DNA of 64,000 nucleotides, taken from Bacillus piscicola. GTDB taxonomy: Bacteria; Bacillota; Bacilli; Bacillales; Marinococcaceae. The DNA is taken from positions 1 to 64,000 of the forward strand of contig NZ_JAJJJF010000007.1 of assembly GCF_022458745.1 (NCBI RefSeq), in the 5' to 3' direction. Of the stretch, positions 49,461-58,879 are shown in pieces. The position numbers and the translations under genes are program-made. Each line of letters begins with the position of its first letter. The first letter of the stretch is position 1. The notes below the pieces were generated by a model. The model ran no database searches. It was not told the origin of the DNA and saw only the letters and a list, made by a program, of their open reading frames with translations.

Positions 49461-51374
49461 TCATTTATTAAACTTCACGGTGTTCATGTTGTGAACATTG
49501 GTGAGTTTTTTCCATAAGGTGGTCCGACTGATGTCGAGTACGCTGGCTATTTTTTGTTTGTTGCCGTTGTAGCGTTCCTCGAGTTCCTGGATGATTTGTT
49601 GTTCCATCTCTTTCATCGTGCCGATTTCTACCTCCATTCGATCAGCGAAATCTTTTTTACCGGAGTGCTTGTGCTTCTCGATATTTAGATGGTCAAAAAT
49701 AAATTCATCTGCTTCGAGCTCGGAGCTGGACGATAACATTCGCAAACGTTCGACGACATTTTCCAGTTCTCTAATGTTACCCGGCCATTGGTGAGCCATG
49801 AGTTTGTTCCAGAGGCTTTCGCTCATTTCGCAGGGTTCCCCCGTTTTCTCCTGCCAAAAATAGCGAAACAGCGCTGGAATATCCGCTTTTCTTTCCCGCA
49901 ACGGTGGAATCGTGACTTGCAAAATATTCAGGCGGTAATAGAGATCTTCGCGAAATTCGTCTTTCTTCATGCTTTCGTACAAATTTTTGTTCGTGGCGGA
50001 AATGACCCGGACATCAACAGGGATAATCTTCTGGCCGCCCACTCTCATGACTTCTTTTTCCTGCAGTACCCGTAACAGCCGCGTCTGCAGGTCGACTGGC
50101 AGGTCGCCGATTTCATCTAAAAACAGCGTTCCTTGATGAGCCATTTCAAACAAGCCCGCTTTCCCGCCTTTTTTCGCGCCGGTAAATGAGCCTTCTTCGT
50201 AGCCAAAGAGCTCACTTTCAAGCAAATTCGCCGGAAGTGCGGCACAGTTGATCGCAATAAACGGGCCTTCTTTTCGGTTGCTTTCATTATGGATGCTCTG
50301 TGCGAACAGTTCCTTCCCGACCCCGCTTTCTCCCTGGATCAGGACGGCGCTTTCGGACTTGCTGTAAACACGCGCGAGCTGGATAGTCTCTTCCATGACA
50401 CCGCTTTCATATAAGATGTCGGGAAACGTATGTTTCGCGTAAAAACGCCGGTGATGCAGGCGGCTCCGTACGTCGGAGTTTAATTCGAGCAGCTGGTCAA
50501 TTTCCTGAAAGGTGATCACCAGACTGTTTTCCCAGTCACCTAGCAACATCCGGTTTACGACAAAACGTTTGTCGCCGAGCGTGATAATGTCGCGGGTTCC
50601 TTCCTGCCCGTTATTCCACAGCTTACGAATGTAAGGATGCGTCACTTTTCCTACATAACGCCCGAGCATCTGTTCACGCTTCATCCCGATGATGTCGGCT
50701 GCTGCTTCATTGTAAACCGTTATCTTGCCTTCCTCATTCGTTGCAATGACCCCGTCAAACGCATTCGAGATGATCGTCTCCAAATGCGCTTGATGCAGTT
50801 TCTCTTTTTTATAGAGAACGGAAAGCTCGTACGCTTGCTGGAGCGCTTCCGAAATGGCGAGCTCGCTGGAGTTGACGACAAAAGCGGTCATCCCTTTTTT
50901 GGCAGCGGTCCGCGCCACGCACTGCGCCGTCCCCACCAAAGCAGGAGCACTTGTGCTGTCAAGCTGTTCGAGGTGTTCTGTAATTTCTTTTTCCAAATAA
51001 TATTGCTTTAAGTCAATATCCACCCCAAGCAACTCTTCCATAAAAGATAAATCCGTCGTCGCTTCATGATCGTAATGGTCAATAAACGTAATCGTTTCAG
51101 AAATCTGTTTCGCTTCCCTGAATGCCTGTAACAAATCGTAATTGGAAAAAGTAATTTTAACGACGGGGACATCGAGCTTTTCTTCCAAAAAAGACGCGGT
51201 AGCCCCTCTTGCGACGATCACATTGACATCGTGCTCTTCCATCAGTTTGCGCGCCTGGTACAAGCCGCGATGGAGCGCGCCTTCCTTTATATGAACGGTT
51301 ATGCCGGCCTTTGCGGCTATTTTTTCGACACTTGTCGTGAACTCCTGATACGGTGAAATTACCCCTACACTCAC
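49461..51374 (-). CDS. Sigma-54-dependent activator with PrpR N-terminal and PAS domains
   Basis: 637 residues, starting at GTG behind GGGGAGGTGG. PrpR_N sensor domain (~5-180: a periplasmic-binding-like fold that senses small organic acids), PAS domain (~198-300: AFDGVIATNEEGKITVYNEAAADIIG), AAA+ domain (~325-560) with Walker A GESGVGKE (~348-355), and a C-terminal Fis-type helix-turn-helix (KQKIASVLDISRTTLWKKL). The sigma-54 contact loop reads GSFTGA, not GAFTGA. It should activate the sigma-54 promoter immediately downstream that drives the zinc-ribbon crotonase. 28 bp after the pucR gene, probably one transcript. Confidence 0.92.
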   Translation of the reverse strand: MSVGVISPYQEFTTSVEKIAAKAGITVHIKEGALHRGLYQARKLMEEHDVNVIVARGATASFLEEKLDVPVVKITFSNYDLLQAFREAKQISETITFIDHYDHEATTDLSFMEELLGVDIDLKQYYLEKEITEHLEQLDSTSAPALVGTAQCVARTAAKKGMTAFVVNSSELAISEALQQAYELSVLYKKEKLHQAHLETIISNAFDGVIATNEEGKITVYNEAAADIIGMKREQMLGRYVGKVTHPYIRKLWNNGQEGTRDIITLGDKRFVVNRMLLGDWENSLVITFQEIDQLLELNSDVRSRLHHRRFYAKHTFPDILYESGVMEETIQLARVYSKSESAVLIQGESGVGKELFAQSIHNESNRKEGPFIAINCAALPANLLESELFGYEEGSFTGAKKGGKAGLFEMAHQGTLFLDEIGDLPVDLQTRLLRVLQEKEVMRVGGQKIIPVDVRVISATNKNLYESMKKDEFREDLYYRLNILQVTIPPLRERKADIPALFRYFWQEKTGEPCEMSESLWNKLMAHQWPGNIRELENVVERLRMLSSSSELEADEFIFDHLNIEKHKHSGKKDFADRMEVEIGTMKEMEQQIIQELEERYNGNKQKIASVLDISRTTLWKKLTNVHNMNTVKFNK

Positions 51375-51402
51375 GTCTTCTCCACCTCCCCGGCACTTTC
51401 CG

Positions 51403-52944
51403 TTATGAACGGTTCAACTCACCATCCAGTGTGCCGTGCAGATATTCATAGCCTAACAACGCCATTTCGAGTGCCAGTCGCTTATGGTAGTCAAAAAAAT
51501 CTGCCCCAATGATTTCTTCGATTTTGCGGAGCCGTTGATAGAGTGTCTGTCTCACGATAAATAAATCTTTCGCTGTCTCTTGCTTGTTGCCGTTATTTTT
51601 CATGTACGACTTTAACGTCAACAGTAACTCGCTGTTCCGACGCTTGTCATGTTGGACGATACCCACTAAATACTCGTTGACAAAATCCTCGAGCGCGTGG
51701 TTCTTCTCCATAAAATAGACGATCCGGTACGCGTGCAGCTGCTCATAAATCGGTGAAATGCCGGTGAGCCGCCGCTCCAGGGATTGCACAATCTGAGCCG
51801 TTTCATAGCTTTTGTTCAACTTTTCAAAATTGGTTTGCGGTTGGCCGACCGCAAAGGTATCAACGATCTTGTCTTTTCGCAGGACCGCAAACACGTCCGC
51901 AATTTCCTCATACAACTGCTTGGCTGGAGACTCTTTTACCGACAACAGCAAATAAACGGTCTGTTCCTGAAAAGGCGCTTTAATTAACGTAAAACCGCGC
52001 GCTTCAAAGAGAGAACGGGTGATCATGCTGTCGCCAAGCACCGAGGAATTATCATTTTTATGATGGCCTAAGCATACGACAAGGGAGGTAAATGTTGTAT
52101 CCGGATAAATCGATTGAAGCTGGGTGCGAATTTCTTTATCCTTATATTCTCCGGACAACCAGCGCTGCAGCCATAACTCCTCCTTGCGCCGCTTCCGTTC
52201 TTCCACGTACATGGAACGCATCAATTCCTGGGCGAGCGCAATTTCGACACGGTCTGCCGCCAGCTTCTCAAATTCCCCGAATTCCTTCGCAGAATATATC
52301 GTTAAGTAAGCCATCGTGTGATTCATCACCTTGATCGCCCGAATATCTGAGTGCTTCTGAATCGCTTCTTTTAGGTCACTGGGAAAACTCATCGGCTCTC
52401 CTTGGGTCGGTTGAAACAACAATGAAAGTCCAGTAAATTGGTAAAATTCCTTCAATAAAGAGATGTGATTTTTCCCAGAAAGCAACGATTGGTTCAAGAG
52501 GGCCGACAATCGCTCTAGCTCTGTCACCATTTTATGATGGTAATTCAAAAATATGGCGTAATGATCTTGGGTAATATCAATATAGCGAACTTCTTTATGA
52601 AAAAGGATCAAGGGAAAATCATGCTTCTTTGCGAGCTGAATGGCAGACTCCGGCAGTTCTTTTGTATAGGCGACGAGCTCGATGCATAACCCGGCACAAT
52701 CATTCTCAATTAATTGATGAAAAAAGGACAAACACGTTTCCTCATCATTTCTCCAGCCGAGTCCTGTGGACAGAATCAACTCCCCGCCGTTTAGCAGATG
52801 GCCCACGTTCGTCGAGTCCATCACATGAACCCATTTCACCTCACGTTTTAACGCGCTCGAAGAAGCAATGACTTCAGCTTCTTGAAAATAAGGCCTGTTC
52901 AAGAAATCTCCGACTGTAATACACTTTAGATTAACTTTCGCCAT
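51403..52944 (-). CDS. pucR: PucR-family transcriptional regulator
   Basis: About 513 residues, start at the ATG at 52944 with GGAGGAGGT 7 nt upstream. N-terminal PucR/PurC-like sensor domain (~7-125: ITVGDFLNRPYFQEAEVIASSSALKREVKWVHVMDSTNVGHLLNGGELILSTGLGW), a central GGDEF-like region, and a C-terminal HTH_30 (TLKSYMKNNGNKQETAKDLFIVRQTLYQRLRKIEEIIG). PucR proteins control purine, allantoin or other N-source catabolism. The adjacent NCS1 permease is the likely target; the PrpR-type activator follows on the same strand. Confidence 0.9.
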   Translation of the reverse strand: MAKVNLKCITVGDFLNRPYFQEAEVIASSSALKREVKWVHVMDSTNVGHLLNGGELILSTGLGWRNDEETCLSFFHQLIENDCAGLCIELVAYTKELPESAIQLAKKHDFPLILFHKEVRYIDITQDHYAIFLNYHHKMVTELERLSALLNQSLLSGKNHISLLKEFYQFTGLSLLFQPTQGEPMSFPSDLKEAIQKHSDIRAIKVMNHTMAYLTIYSAKEFGEFEKLAADRVEIALAQELMRSMYVEERKRRKEELWLQRWLSGEYKDKEIRTQLQSIYPDTTFTSLVVCLGHHKNDNSSVLGDSMITRSLFEARGFTLIKAPFQEQTVYLLLSVKESPAKQLYEEIADVFAVLRKDKIVDTFAVGQPQTNFEKLNKSYETAQIVQSLERRLTGISPIYEQLHAYRIVYFMEKNHALEDFVNEYLVGIVQHDKRRNSELLLTLKSYMKNNGNKQETAKDLFIVRQTLYQRLRKIEEIIGADFFDYHKRLALEMALLGYEYLHGTLDGELNRS

Positions 52945-53072
52945 CACCCTCACCTCCTCCGTAAATAACGAATGCTGCTGTCTCGTTTTAAGGTATATGT
53001 ATCTATTTCAAAATACCTATTAAGGGTGTATAGTTAATATCCATAATAGTTGAAATTTTGGATTTGTGCAAC

Positions 53073-53106
53073 AAAAAAGATAACCCCGGAGAAACCGAGG
53101 TTATCT
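53073..53106 (-). terminator. Terminator of the NCS1 permease gene
   Basis: GATAACC/GGTTATC stem (53079-53085, 53099-53105) with CGG/CCG inner pairing and TTTTTT on the minus strand. Confidence 0.87.
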
Positions 53107-53142
53107 TCATTATACAATACGGAAACGCTTACATTCTTATTT

Positions 53143-54600
53143 TTATACGCTGATTTTATCTTTTTTGTCTTCTTCCATGTCTATTTGCCAATCTCTTCCG
53201 ACGGTAAGTCCTAAATACTTCTCGTCGTCTGGATTTTCAATTTCTTCTTGTTTAAATTTCTTAAAGTACCAGTGTTTCGCGAGGAAGTAATAACAGCCGC
53301 CGCCGATAACAAATCCGAAGATGAAGGAGTAATCCATGAACAACATCGCGACACCACCGCCAATAACCCAAGAGATGATACCGGCTAGGTTTACGCCATT
53401 GTGGTAGCGGAACTGCCCTTCGCTCTTGTATAGATCTGGAACATTGACACGGCGCTTCCGCAAAATGTAGTAGTCAACCATGACAATTCCGATGATCGCT
53501 GACAAAATCGCACCGGAGAGAAGCAGATAAGGAACGATGACCTCAAATAACGCCCATGGCTGGAAAGCGGTTCCAATTAATCCTGCAAGAATAACACCTG
53601 CATAAAAAGGCACTTTCGGTCCGCCGGCATTTGAAAAGATAACGGCAGCCGGGATAACGTTCGCTGTCGTGTTCGTAGACCACTGGGCGAGCACGATCAT
53701 GACGAGTAAAATAGCTAATACAATCCCAGAAGCTGTTTCTTGAAGCGCCACAACCGGATCAAAGTTACCGAGTGCGATGTAGGCGACGCCCCCAATTAGT
53801 ACCATGAAGGTCTGAACGATCGGCATCGTAATCATATTACCGATAAAGGCACCTTTATTCCGTTTGAAAAAGTTCTTTTCGTACTTTGGTCCTTTAATAA
53901 AACGCGAAATTGACGGAATGTCTGTACCGAGTGTTGCCCAGAAACCCATCACCGAGAAAATCACGATAAGGAAGACACTGACAGCGCTCACACCATAAGC
54001 AGGTGCTTCCACACTGTTCCAGATACTATTTCCTTGACTGGCTGCTTCACCAGACAACACGTAGTAAATCCAGATAGAAATCAAAATGATGACTGGAGCC
54101 GCGAAATCCGCAAAACGCTCAACTGCTTTAATTCCGATCGCTGTATTAATTATTTGTGCGGTAGCGAAGATTGCGTAACAGAGAAACCAGTTGTCAAATC
54201 CAGTAAGAATAGTTAATATTCCATTAATGGCAGATGCTCCAAAAAACGTGTTTATACCGAACCATACTGATGCAGTAACACCCCGCGTGACCGAAGGGAT
54301 GTGCGTTCCAATCGTCCCAAATGGTGCTCTTGCGTAAACGGGAAACGAAAGGCCGTGCTCAATGCCGATATCACCGACAACCGTAATGACGAGACCAATT
54401 AATAAACAACCAATAAATGCAGAAACCACAACCCAGCCGAGCGGAAGAGCAACTACTCCATCGCCGCCGATCGCAAAGGCAGCCAACACAACGGCCATAC
54501 CGACCCACATAATCGCAAATCCGCCGGTCCCAACTTTCCTTTCATTGCTTCCAACTGGCATTAAATCCGGGGACTTTAAATAACTGTTCTTGTCACTCAT
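53143..54600 (-). CDS. NCS1-family cytosine/purine/allantoin-type permease
   Basis: 485 residues, twelve membrane helices. NCS1 features: GTGGFAIMWVGMAVVLAAFAIGGDGVVALPLGW (TM1), VYARAPFGTIGTHIPSVTRGVTASVWFGINTFFGASAI (~92-128) with the substrate-site Trp and Asn, and FSVMGFWATLGTDIPSISRFIK (~215-238). C-terminal charged cytoplasmic tail. Cation-coupled import of a nucleobase, hydantoin or allantoin-like compound; the substrate is not decidable. The neighbouring pucR supports a nitrogenous heterocycle. Confidence 0.88.
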   Translation of the reverse strand: MSDKNSYLKSPDLMPVGSNERKVGTGGFAIMWVGMAVVLAAFAIGGDGVVALPLGWVVVSAFIGCLLIGLVITVVGDIGIEHGLSFPVYARAPFGTIGTHIPSVTRGVTASVWFGINTFFGASAINGILTILTGFDNWFLCYAIFATAQIINTAIGIKAVERFADFAAPVIILISIWIYYVLSGEAASQGNSIWNSVEAPAYGVSAVSVFLIVIFSVMGFWATLGTDIPSISRFIKGPKYEKNFFKRNKGAFIGNMITMPIVQTFMVLIGGVAYIALGNFDPVVALQETASGIVLAILLVMIVLAQWSTNTTANVIPAAVIFSNAGGPKVPFYAGVILAGLIGTAFQPWALFEVIVPYLLLSGAILSAIIGIVMVDYYILRKRRVNVPDLYKSEGQFRYHNGVNLAGIISWVIGGGVAMLFMDYSFIFGFVIGGGCYYFLAKHWYFKKFKQEEIENPDDEKYLGLTVGRDWQIDMEEDKKDKISV

Positions 54601-54675
54601 GCCATTATCACTCCTTGGGCAAAATATTTTATTCGCACGACTGTACTACTTCCTCCTTTTGTCCCGTTTAGGGGT

Positions 54676-54693
54676 TGTATATAAAACTATACA
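54676..54693. promoter_or_regulatory. Candidate operator in the NCS1 permease leader
   Basis: Perfect inverted repeat TGTATA-N6-TATACA (54676-54693), just downstream of the promoter. It could be the site for PucR or another regulator; the binding protein is not known. Confidence 0.35.
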
Positions 54694-54712
54694 TCAACTC
54701 CCGTTTTCTGAA

Positions 54713-54741
54713 ATCTTACATAGTGTTAACAATTCTGTCAA
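54713..54741 (-). promoter_or_regulatory. Sigma-A promoter of the NCS1 permease
   Basis: Minus-strand TTGACA (54741-54736), 17-nt spacer, TAAGAT (54718-54713). The rest of the 54601-54962 gap is A/T-rich with no gene. Confidence 0.65.
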
Positions 54742-54962
54742 AATCGTTTTACTATTAAGAAAAGACTTTCATTGCTCCGAATAATATTTGTTTTTGCATG
54801 CATAATAAAAAATAATCATTATATCATTGCGAACAAAGAATACATACCACTGGAAAAGCTCACGAATGGATTAGTCTTTTTTACGCATAATATAGGGGAG
54901 AGTGTGCGCTCATGAACCGCAATAAATTTGGAAATGACAAGCTTGAAACGAGGTGAAACGCT

Positions 54963-55651
54963 TTGCCTGCGGCAGAAATGGTGATACGGATCTTTCTTTT
55001 CTTCATTGTTATTCTTGTGTTAACAAGAATCATGGGGAGAAAGGAACTGAGCAAGACTATATATCCGGGATTACAATTGGCGCGCTGACAGCAAACGTTG
55101 CTCTCAATCCAAAAATAAGTTTGCTAAACGGCTTTCTGGCCTTAGCCGTTTGGAGTGCATTAACCATTATCATAGACTTTTGGAACATTAAATCAAAAAG
55201 GTTCCGCAAACTCGTCACCGGGGACGCGGTTATCGTGATTAAAAACGGTGTAATTGTCGAGGATGCCCTGCGAAAGGTACGGCTAGACATTGATTCCTTA
55301 CGCTCTTTGCTTCGTAAAAAGAATGTTTTCTCCGTCGCTGATGTGGCGTTTGCTGTCTTTGAAACAGACGGCAAACTTTCTGTATTGAAAAAGGAAAATA
55401 AACAGACTGTCACGAATGAATCGCTGAACCCGGCGTTTGTTCCAGTTAACCCTGACTTTTTGCCGACAGAAGTTATTTCGGATGGTACGGTCAACCAAAA
55501 AAATATAAAAAAGCTCAACCTCCGTGAAAACTGGATCACCCATCAAATTAAAAACGCAGGCCTGTCCTCTGTTTCCGATGTTTTCTACGCCGAGCTGCAA
55601 AAAGACGGCACCCTCTTCATCGACCACAAAAAACAGCCGTCCCCATCTTAA
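54963..55651 (+). pseudogene. DUF421 membrane protein gene with a frameshift
   Basis: Frame 1 starts with TTG at 54963 (GAGGTG upstream) and encodes the expected membrane N-terminus, MPAAEMVIRIFLFFIVILVL then TRIMGRKELSK, but runs into TGA at 55086. Frame 2 from about 55054 continues as DYISGITIGALTANVALNPK through the two DUF421 cytoplasmic domains to 55651. In relatives ELS is followed by about five residues and then DY-VGITIG, so about 13 nt seem to be missing near 55052-55056. This is a broken paralogue of the intact DUF421 gene at 40546, or a sequencing or assembly error. Confidence 0.72.
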
Positions 55652-55671
55652 ATGATGAGAGACGGCTGTTT
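55631..55671 (+). terminator. Hairpin overlapping the DUF421 pseudogene stop
   Basis: AAACAGCCGTC/GACGGCTGTTT (55631-55641, 55661-55671), an 11-bp perfect stem spanning the stop codon. It has only a short T tract. Confidence 0.6.
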
Positions 55672-55689
55672 CGCACGTCTACTATAGTG

Positions 55690-56600
55690 TTGTTGTTTCG
55701 TTCGTACTCTGTTTTGACATCCTCATACGCAGCCAATGATGCCTTTATTTCTTCCTTTTCTGCTTTTCATGCCTTCATAGGATGCGTATAGCGTTGTTAT
55801 TTTGGTGCTTCTCGGATTTCATGACGTCATAGGACTCGTATGGGGGTGTTATTCTGACTCACTTCTTTTTTGATGGCTTCATTGAACCGCTATGAGGATG
55901 TTGTTTCGTTCGTACTCTGTTTTGACACCCTCATACGCAGCCAATGATGCCTTTATTTCTTCCTTTTCTGCTTTTCATGACTTCATAGGATGCGTGTGAC
56001 GTTGTTAATTTCTTGATTCCCGGATTTCATGACGTCATAGGACTCGTATGCGGTTGTTATTCTGGCTCACTTCTTTTTTGATGGCTTCATTGAACCGCTA
56101 TGAGGATGTGATTTCGTTCGTGCCCTGTTTTGACATCCTCATACGCAGCCAATGATGCCTTTATTTCTTCCTTTTCTGCTTTTCATGCCTTCATAGGATG
56201 CGTGTGACGTTGTTATTTTGATGCTTCTCGGATTTCATGGCGTCATAGGACTCGTATGGGGTTGTTATTTTTGCTTGCGACTATTTTAACGACTCCATCG
56301 AACCGCTATGACGCTGTTATTTCGCTCATTCGTGCTTTTCACACCCTCATACGCAGCCAATGATGCCTTTATTTCTTCCTTTTCTGCTTTTCATGACTTC
56401 ATAGGATGCGTATGGCGTTGTTATTTTGGTGCTTCGCTAATTTCATAACGTCATAAGACTCGTATGGGGTTGTTATTCTGGCTCATGCCTCTTTTGATGG
56501 CTTCATTGAACCGCTATGAGGATGTTATTTCATTCGTTCTCTTTTTTCACGTCCCCATACGCAGCCAATGACGTTGTTATCACGCTGTCCTGCGGTTTTC
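55690..56600 (+). repeat. 52-bp phased repeat array H with 208-bp higher-order repeat
   Basis: About 17 units arranged in blocks of four. The marker ATACGCAGCC recurs at 55725, 55933, 56141, 56349 and 56557, exactly 208 bp (4 x 52) each time. Within a block the four units differ (TTTATTTCTTCCTTTTCTGC; TTGTTATTTTGGTGCTTC; TTGTTATTCTGGCTCAC; a TTATTTCGTTCG type), while blocks are close copies of each other. Located between the convergent DUF421 pseudogene and GlsB gene. No gene in the gap. Confidence 0.97.
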
Positions 56601-56605
56601 ATGGC

Positions 56606-56851
56606 TTACTTTACCGCGCGCAGGATCAGGGTGAGGATAAAGATGAAAATAATGGCGCCAAGTAAGGCGGGAAAGATGGCAATTCCGGCCAAGTCCGGTC
56701 CCCAGCTTCCGAATAAGCTGCTTCCGATCCATGATCCGACAACCCCGGCGACGATGTTACCGATAACGCCTCCAGGCAAATCTTTTCCAAGAATGATCCC
56801 GGCAATCCAGCCAATAATACCGCCAATGATTAAAAAGAGAATAAGTCCCAT
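56606..56851 (-). CDS. GlsB/YeaQ/YmgE-family small membrane protein
   Basis: 81 residues with three glycine-rich helices: LFLIIGGIIGWIAGIIL, GVIGNIVAGVVGSWIGSSLF and LLGAIIFIFILTLILRAVK. The GGIIGWIAG and GNIVAGVVGSWIG repeats define the family (transglycosylase-associated protein by name, no enzymatic activity shown). Often stress-induced. Ends a few bases from array H. Confidence 0.88.
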   Translation of the reverse strand: MGLILFLIIGGIIGWIAGIILGKDLPGGVIGNIVAGVVGSWIGSSLFGSWGPDLAGIAIFPALLGAIIFIFILTLILRAVK

Positions 56852-56969
56852 ATGATCAGCCTCGCTTTCATTCTTTTTTTACTAAGGGGTGTAAGACCTC
56901 CTTTCCCGCTCCGTCCTTTTTTCAATCCTCCTTATAAAGTTTACGCACCGCTTGCCGCTCATATGAGTC

Positions 56970-57006
56970 AAAAAAATACCCCGTCTCCTCCAAGGAAGAG
57001 CGGGGC
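56970..57006 (-). terminator. Terminator of the amidase operon
   Basis: CCCCG..CTCC/GGAAGAGCGGGG stem (56979-57005) followed on the minus strand by ATTTTTTT. Confidence 0.85.
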
Positions 57007-57018
57007 CGTAACGATAAC

Positions 57019-58449
57019 TTAAACCGGTTTCGCGAGGGATGGCTTTTTCCCTTTCATGGGGTTTGTCTGTTCAAACGCAAGGCCGGTATTTAACACGAGA
57101 TCTTCACGGAGGGCCGGCCCGATGATCTGCATCCCGACCGGCATATTATCACGCGCAATGCCGCACGGTACAGAAAGGGAAGGCAGGCCTGTTAGATTTC
57201 CGGGACCGGTGAAGCGGATAATGTGATTGATCAAATCAACCTGTTCTCCGTTTAAATTCACGGTATCCGCGCCAATTTCAGGTGGTACAATAGGAAGAGT
57301 CGGAGCGATTAATACATCGATTTTTTCGAATGCTTGTTGGAAGTCGAGTTTAAGCTGGCGTCTTAGTTGCTGGGCCTGCAGGTAATCGACAGCGGAAGGA
57401 AGCTCTCCCAGTTCGAAAAGAAGACGGATATCGCTTCCGTAATCGTCGGGGCGCGTCTGAAGGTTACGGTGGTGAATGGCTGACGCCTCCGACAAGCTCG
57501 TCACCAGCTCCGCATACTCGGCATGTTTTAAGCCGGGAATCCTGATGACCTCTATCTTCGCTCCCTGCTTCTCGAGCGTTTCTATTCCTTTTCTAACGAG
57601 TTTTTCCACTTCCGAATCGACTTGGTTAAAGAAGTATTCTTCATTTACGCCGATAACCAGATCTTTGACATTTCCGGTGAGCTTGTCCACGTAGTTTCCA
57701 GTTGGTGCCTGAAGCGAAGTCGGGTCGTTCGGATCGTACCCTTCAATCACTTCTAATAATCCAGCGGCGTCTTTTACTGTTTTCGTCATCGGGCCAATAT
57801 GGTCAAGAGTCCAGGCTAACGGGAAGCACCCGTACTTACTGACTCTGCCGTGGGTCGGTTTCAATCCGACAATCCCGCAGGCAGAGGACGGAATACGAAT
57901 CGAGCCTGCCGTGTCTGTTCCTAACGACGCAACACTCATATCCGATGCCACGGCGGCACCCGAACCACCGCTTGAGCCCCCTGGAATCATATCCGTGTTC
58001 CATGGGTTCCGGCACGCGCCAAAATGAGGATTATTGTTCGTAATGCCCCAGGCGTATTCATGCATATTCAGCTTGCCTGTAAATACGATGCCCGCGTCTC
58101 TCATTTTATCAATAATCGTCGCACTGTAGGCCGGTTTAAAATCCCGATCTATTTTTGACGCCATCGTCGTTACTTCATCTTTAAAATAAAGATTGTCTTT
58201 CACGGCCATCGGAATGCCATGATACATCCCTTTATACGTGCCGGAAGCAATCTCCTCATCTACCTTGGCCGCTTCTTTTTCTGCTTCCGCGCGTCGCATG
58301 GATACAAATGCATTAATTGTTTCATCCGTGCTCTCTGCGTGATCGAGCACCGCTTTTGTTAATTCCAGCGAGGAAACCTCTCTTTTTTGGATAAGCGGTG
58401 CTAGTTCTTCTACCGCCTTCGTCACCAACTCTTTACTCAATGTGGTCAC
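57019..58449 (-). CDS. Amidase (amidase-signature family)
   Basis: 476 residues. Ser-cisSer-Lys triad: Lys84 in MAVKDN, the cis-Ser in PGGSSGGSGAA (159-160) and the nucleophile Ser183 in GTDTAGSIRIPSS. Hydrolyses an amide to acid and ammonia; the GatA-like sequence is not GatA since gatC and gatB are absent. It overlaps the upstream small gene by 17 nt, as AtzE overlaps AtzG. Transcribed from a sigma-54 promoter under control of the divergent receptor-activator, so an inducible amide-nitrogen pathway is likely. Confidence 0.9.
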   Translation of the reverse strand: MTTLSKELVTKAVEELAPLIQKREVSSLELTKAVLDHAESTDETINAFVSMRRAEAEKEAAKVDEEIASGTYKGMYHGIPMAVKDNLYFKDEVTTMASKIDRDFKPAYSATIIDKMRDAGIVFTGKLNMHEYAWGITNNNPHFGACRNPWNTDMIPGGSSGGSGAAVASDMSVASLGTDTAGSIRIPSSACGIVGLKPTHGRVSKYGCFPLAWTLDHIGPMTKTVKDAAGLLEVIEGYDPNDPTSLQAPTGNYVDKLTGNVKDLVIGVNEEYFFNQVDSEVEKLVRKGIETLEKQGAKIEVIRIPGLKHAEYAELVTSLSEASAIHHRNLQTRPDDYGSDIRLLFELGELPSAVDYLQAQQLRRQLKLDFQQAFEKIDVLIAPTLPIVPPEIGADTVNLNGEQVDLINHIIRFTGPGNLTGLPSLSVPCGIARDNMPVGMQIIGPALREDLVLNTGLAFEQTNPMKGKKPSLAKPV

Positions 58450-58615
58450 CTCCCGGAATATTACGGAGTGAAATGTCGTAATCAGCCAACTTCTCTTGTT
58501 CCGTGGCTTCTTTCAATGCTTGCATCCCTTCCCAGCGTGTTTGTAGCATTGGCAAATGATCTTCTTTCACACGGATGTTTTTGCTCGCGAGTACTTCCTC
58601 GATTGCTGCCTTCAC
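58433..58615 (-). CDS. AtzG/GatC-like small partner of the amidase
   Basis: About 60 residues from a GTG at 58615 (AGGAGGAG 8 nt upstream). Helical N-terminus then RWEGMQALKEATEQEKLADYDISLRNIPGGDHIE, which resembles the helix and C-terminal strand of AtzG/DUF4089 proteins that wrap around and stabilise AtzE-type amidases. The 17-nt overlap with the amidase start supports a subunit role. Confidence 0.6.
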   Translation of the reverse strand: MKAAIEEVLASKNIRVKEDHLPMLQTRWEGMQALKEATEQEKLADYDISLRNIPGGDHIE

Positions 58616-58696
58616 TGTACACACTCCTCCTGAAAAAATAGTAGGACCCTTCTATTTCGCAATTCTCCGGAGCCGCCAGCCCTCGCCCTTACTAAA

Positions 58697-58712
58697 TGCA
58701 ATTCCTGTGCCA
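58697..58712 (-). promoter_or_regulatory. Sigma-54 promoter of the amidase operon
   Basis: Minus-strand TGGCAC-N5-TTGCAT, a perfect -24/-12 match (plus-strand TGCAA 58697-58701, GTGCCA 58707-58712), 82 bp upstream of the small subunit start. Confidence 0.92.
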
Positions 58713-58879
58713 TGCCGCTTGCTCCGCCCTTCCCGCTTTTTATCCAAGAAAGATTGTCTCAAAAAAAGACAAAAATATTTCCAAATGTTCAGATAGTTGT
58801 TGTAAAATAGGGGTACACCATCCTTGTCCGATTTTGAAACAATTTTCTTAAAATGCTACACATTTGGAGGGAACGTGGC

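Noticed and set aside
57019-58449. GatA subunit of the glutamyl-tRNA amidotransferase
   Set aside because: No gatB or gatC alongside, the small partner looks AtzG-like, and the operon has a sigma-54 promoter, which would be unsuitable for an essential translation enzyme.
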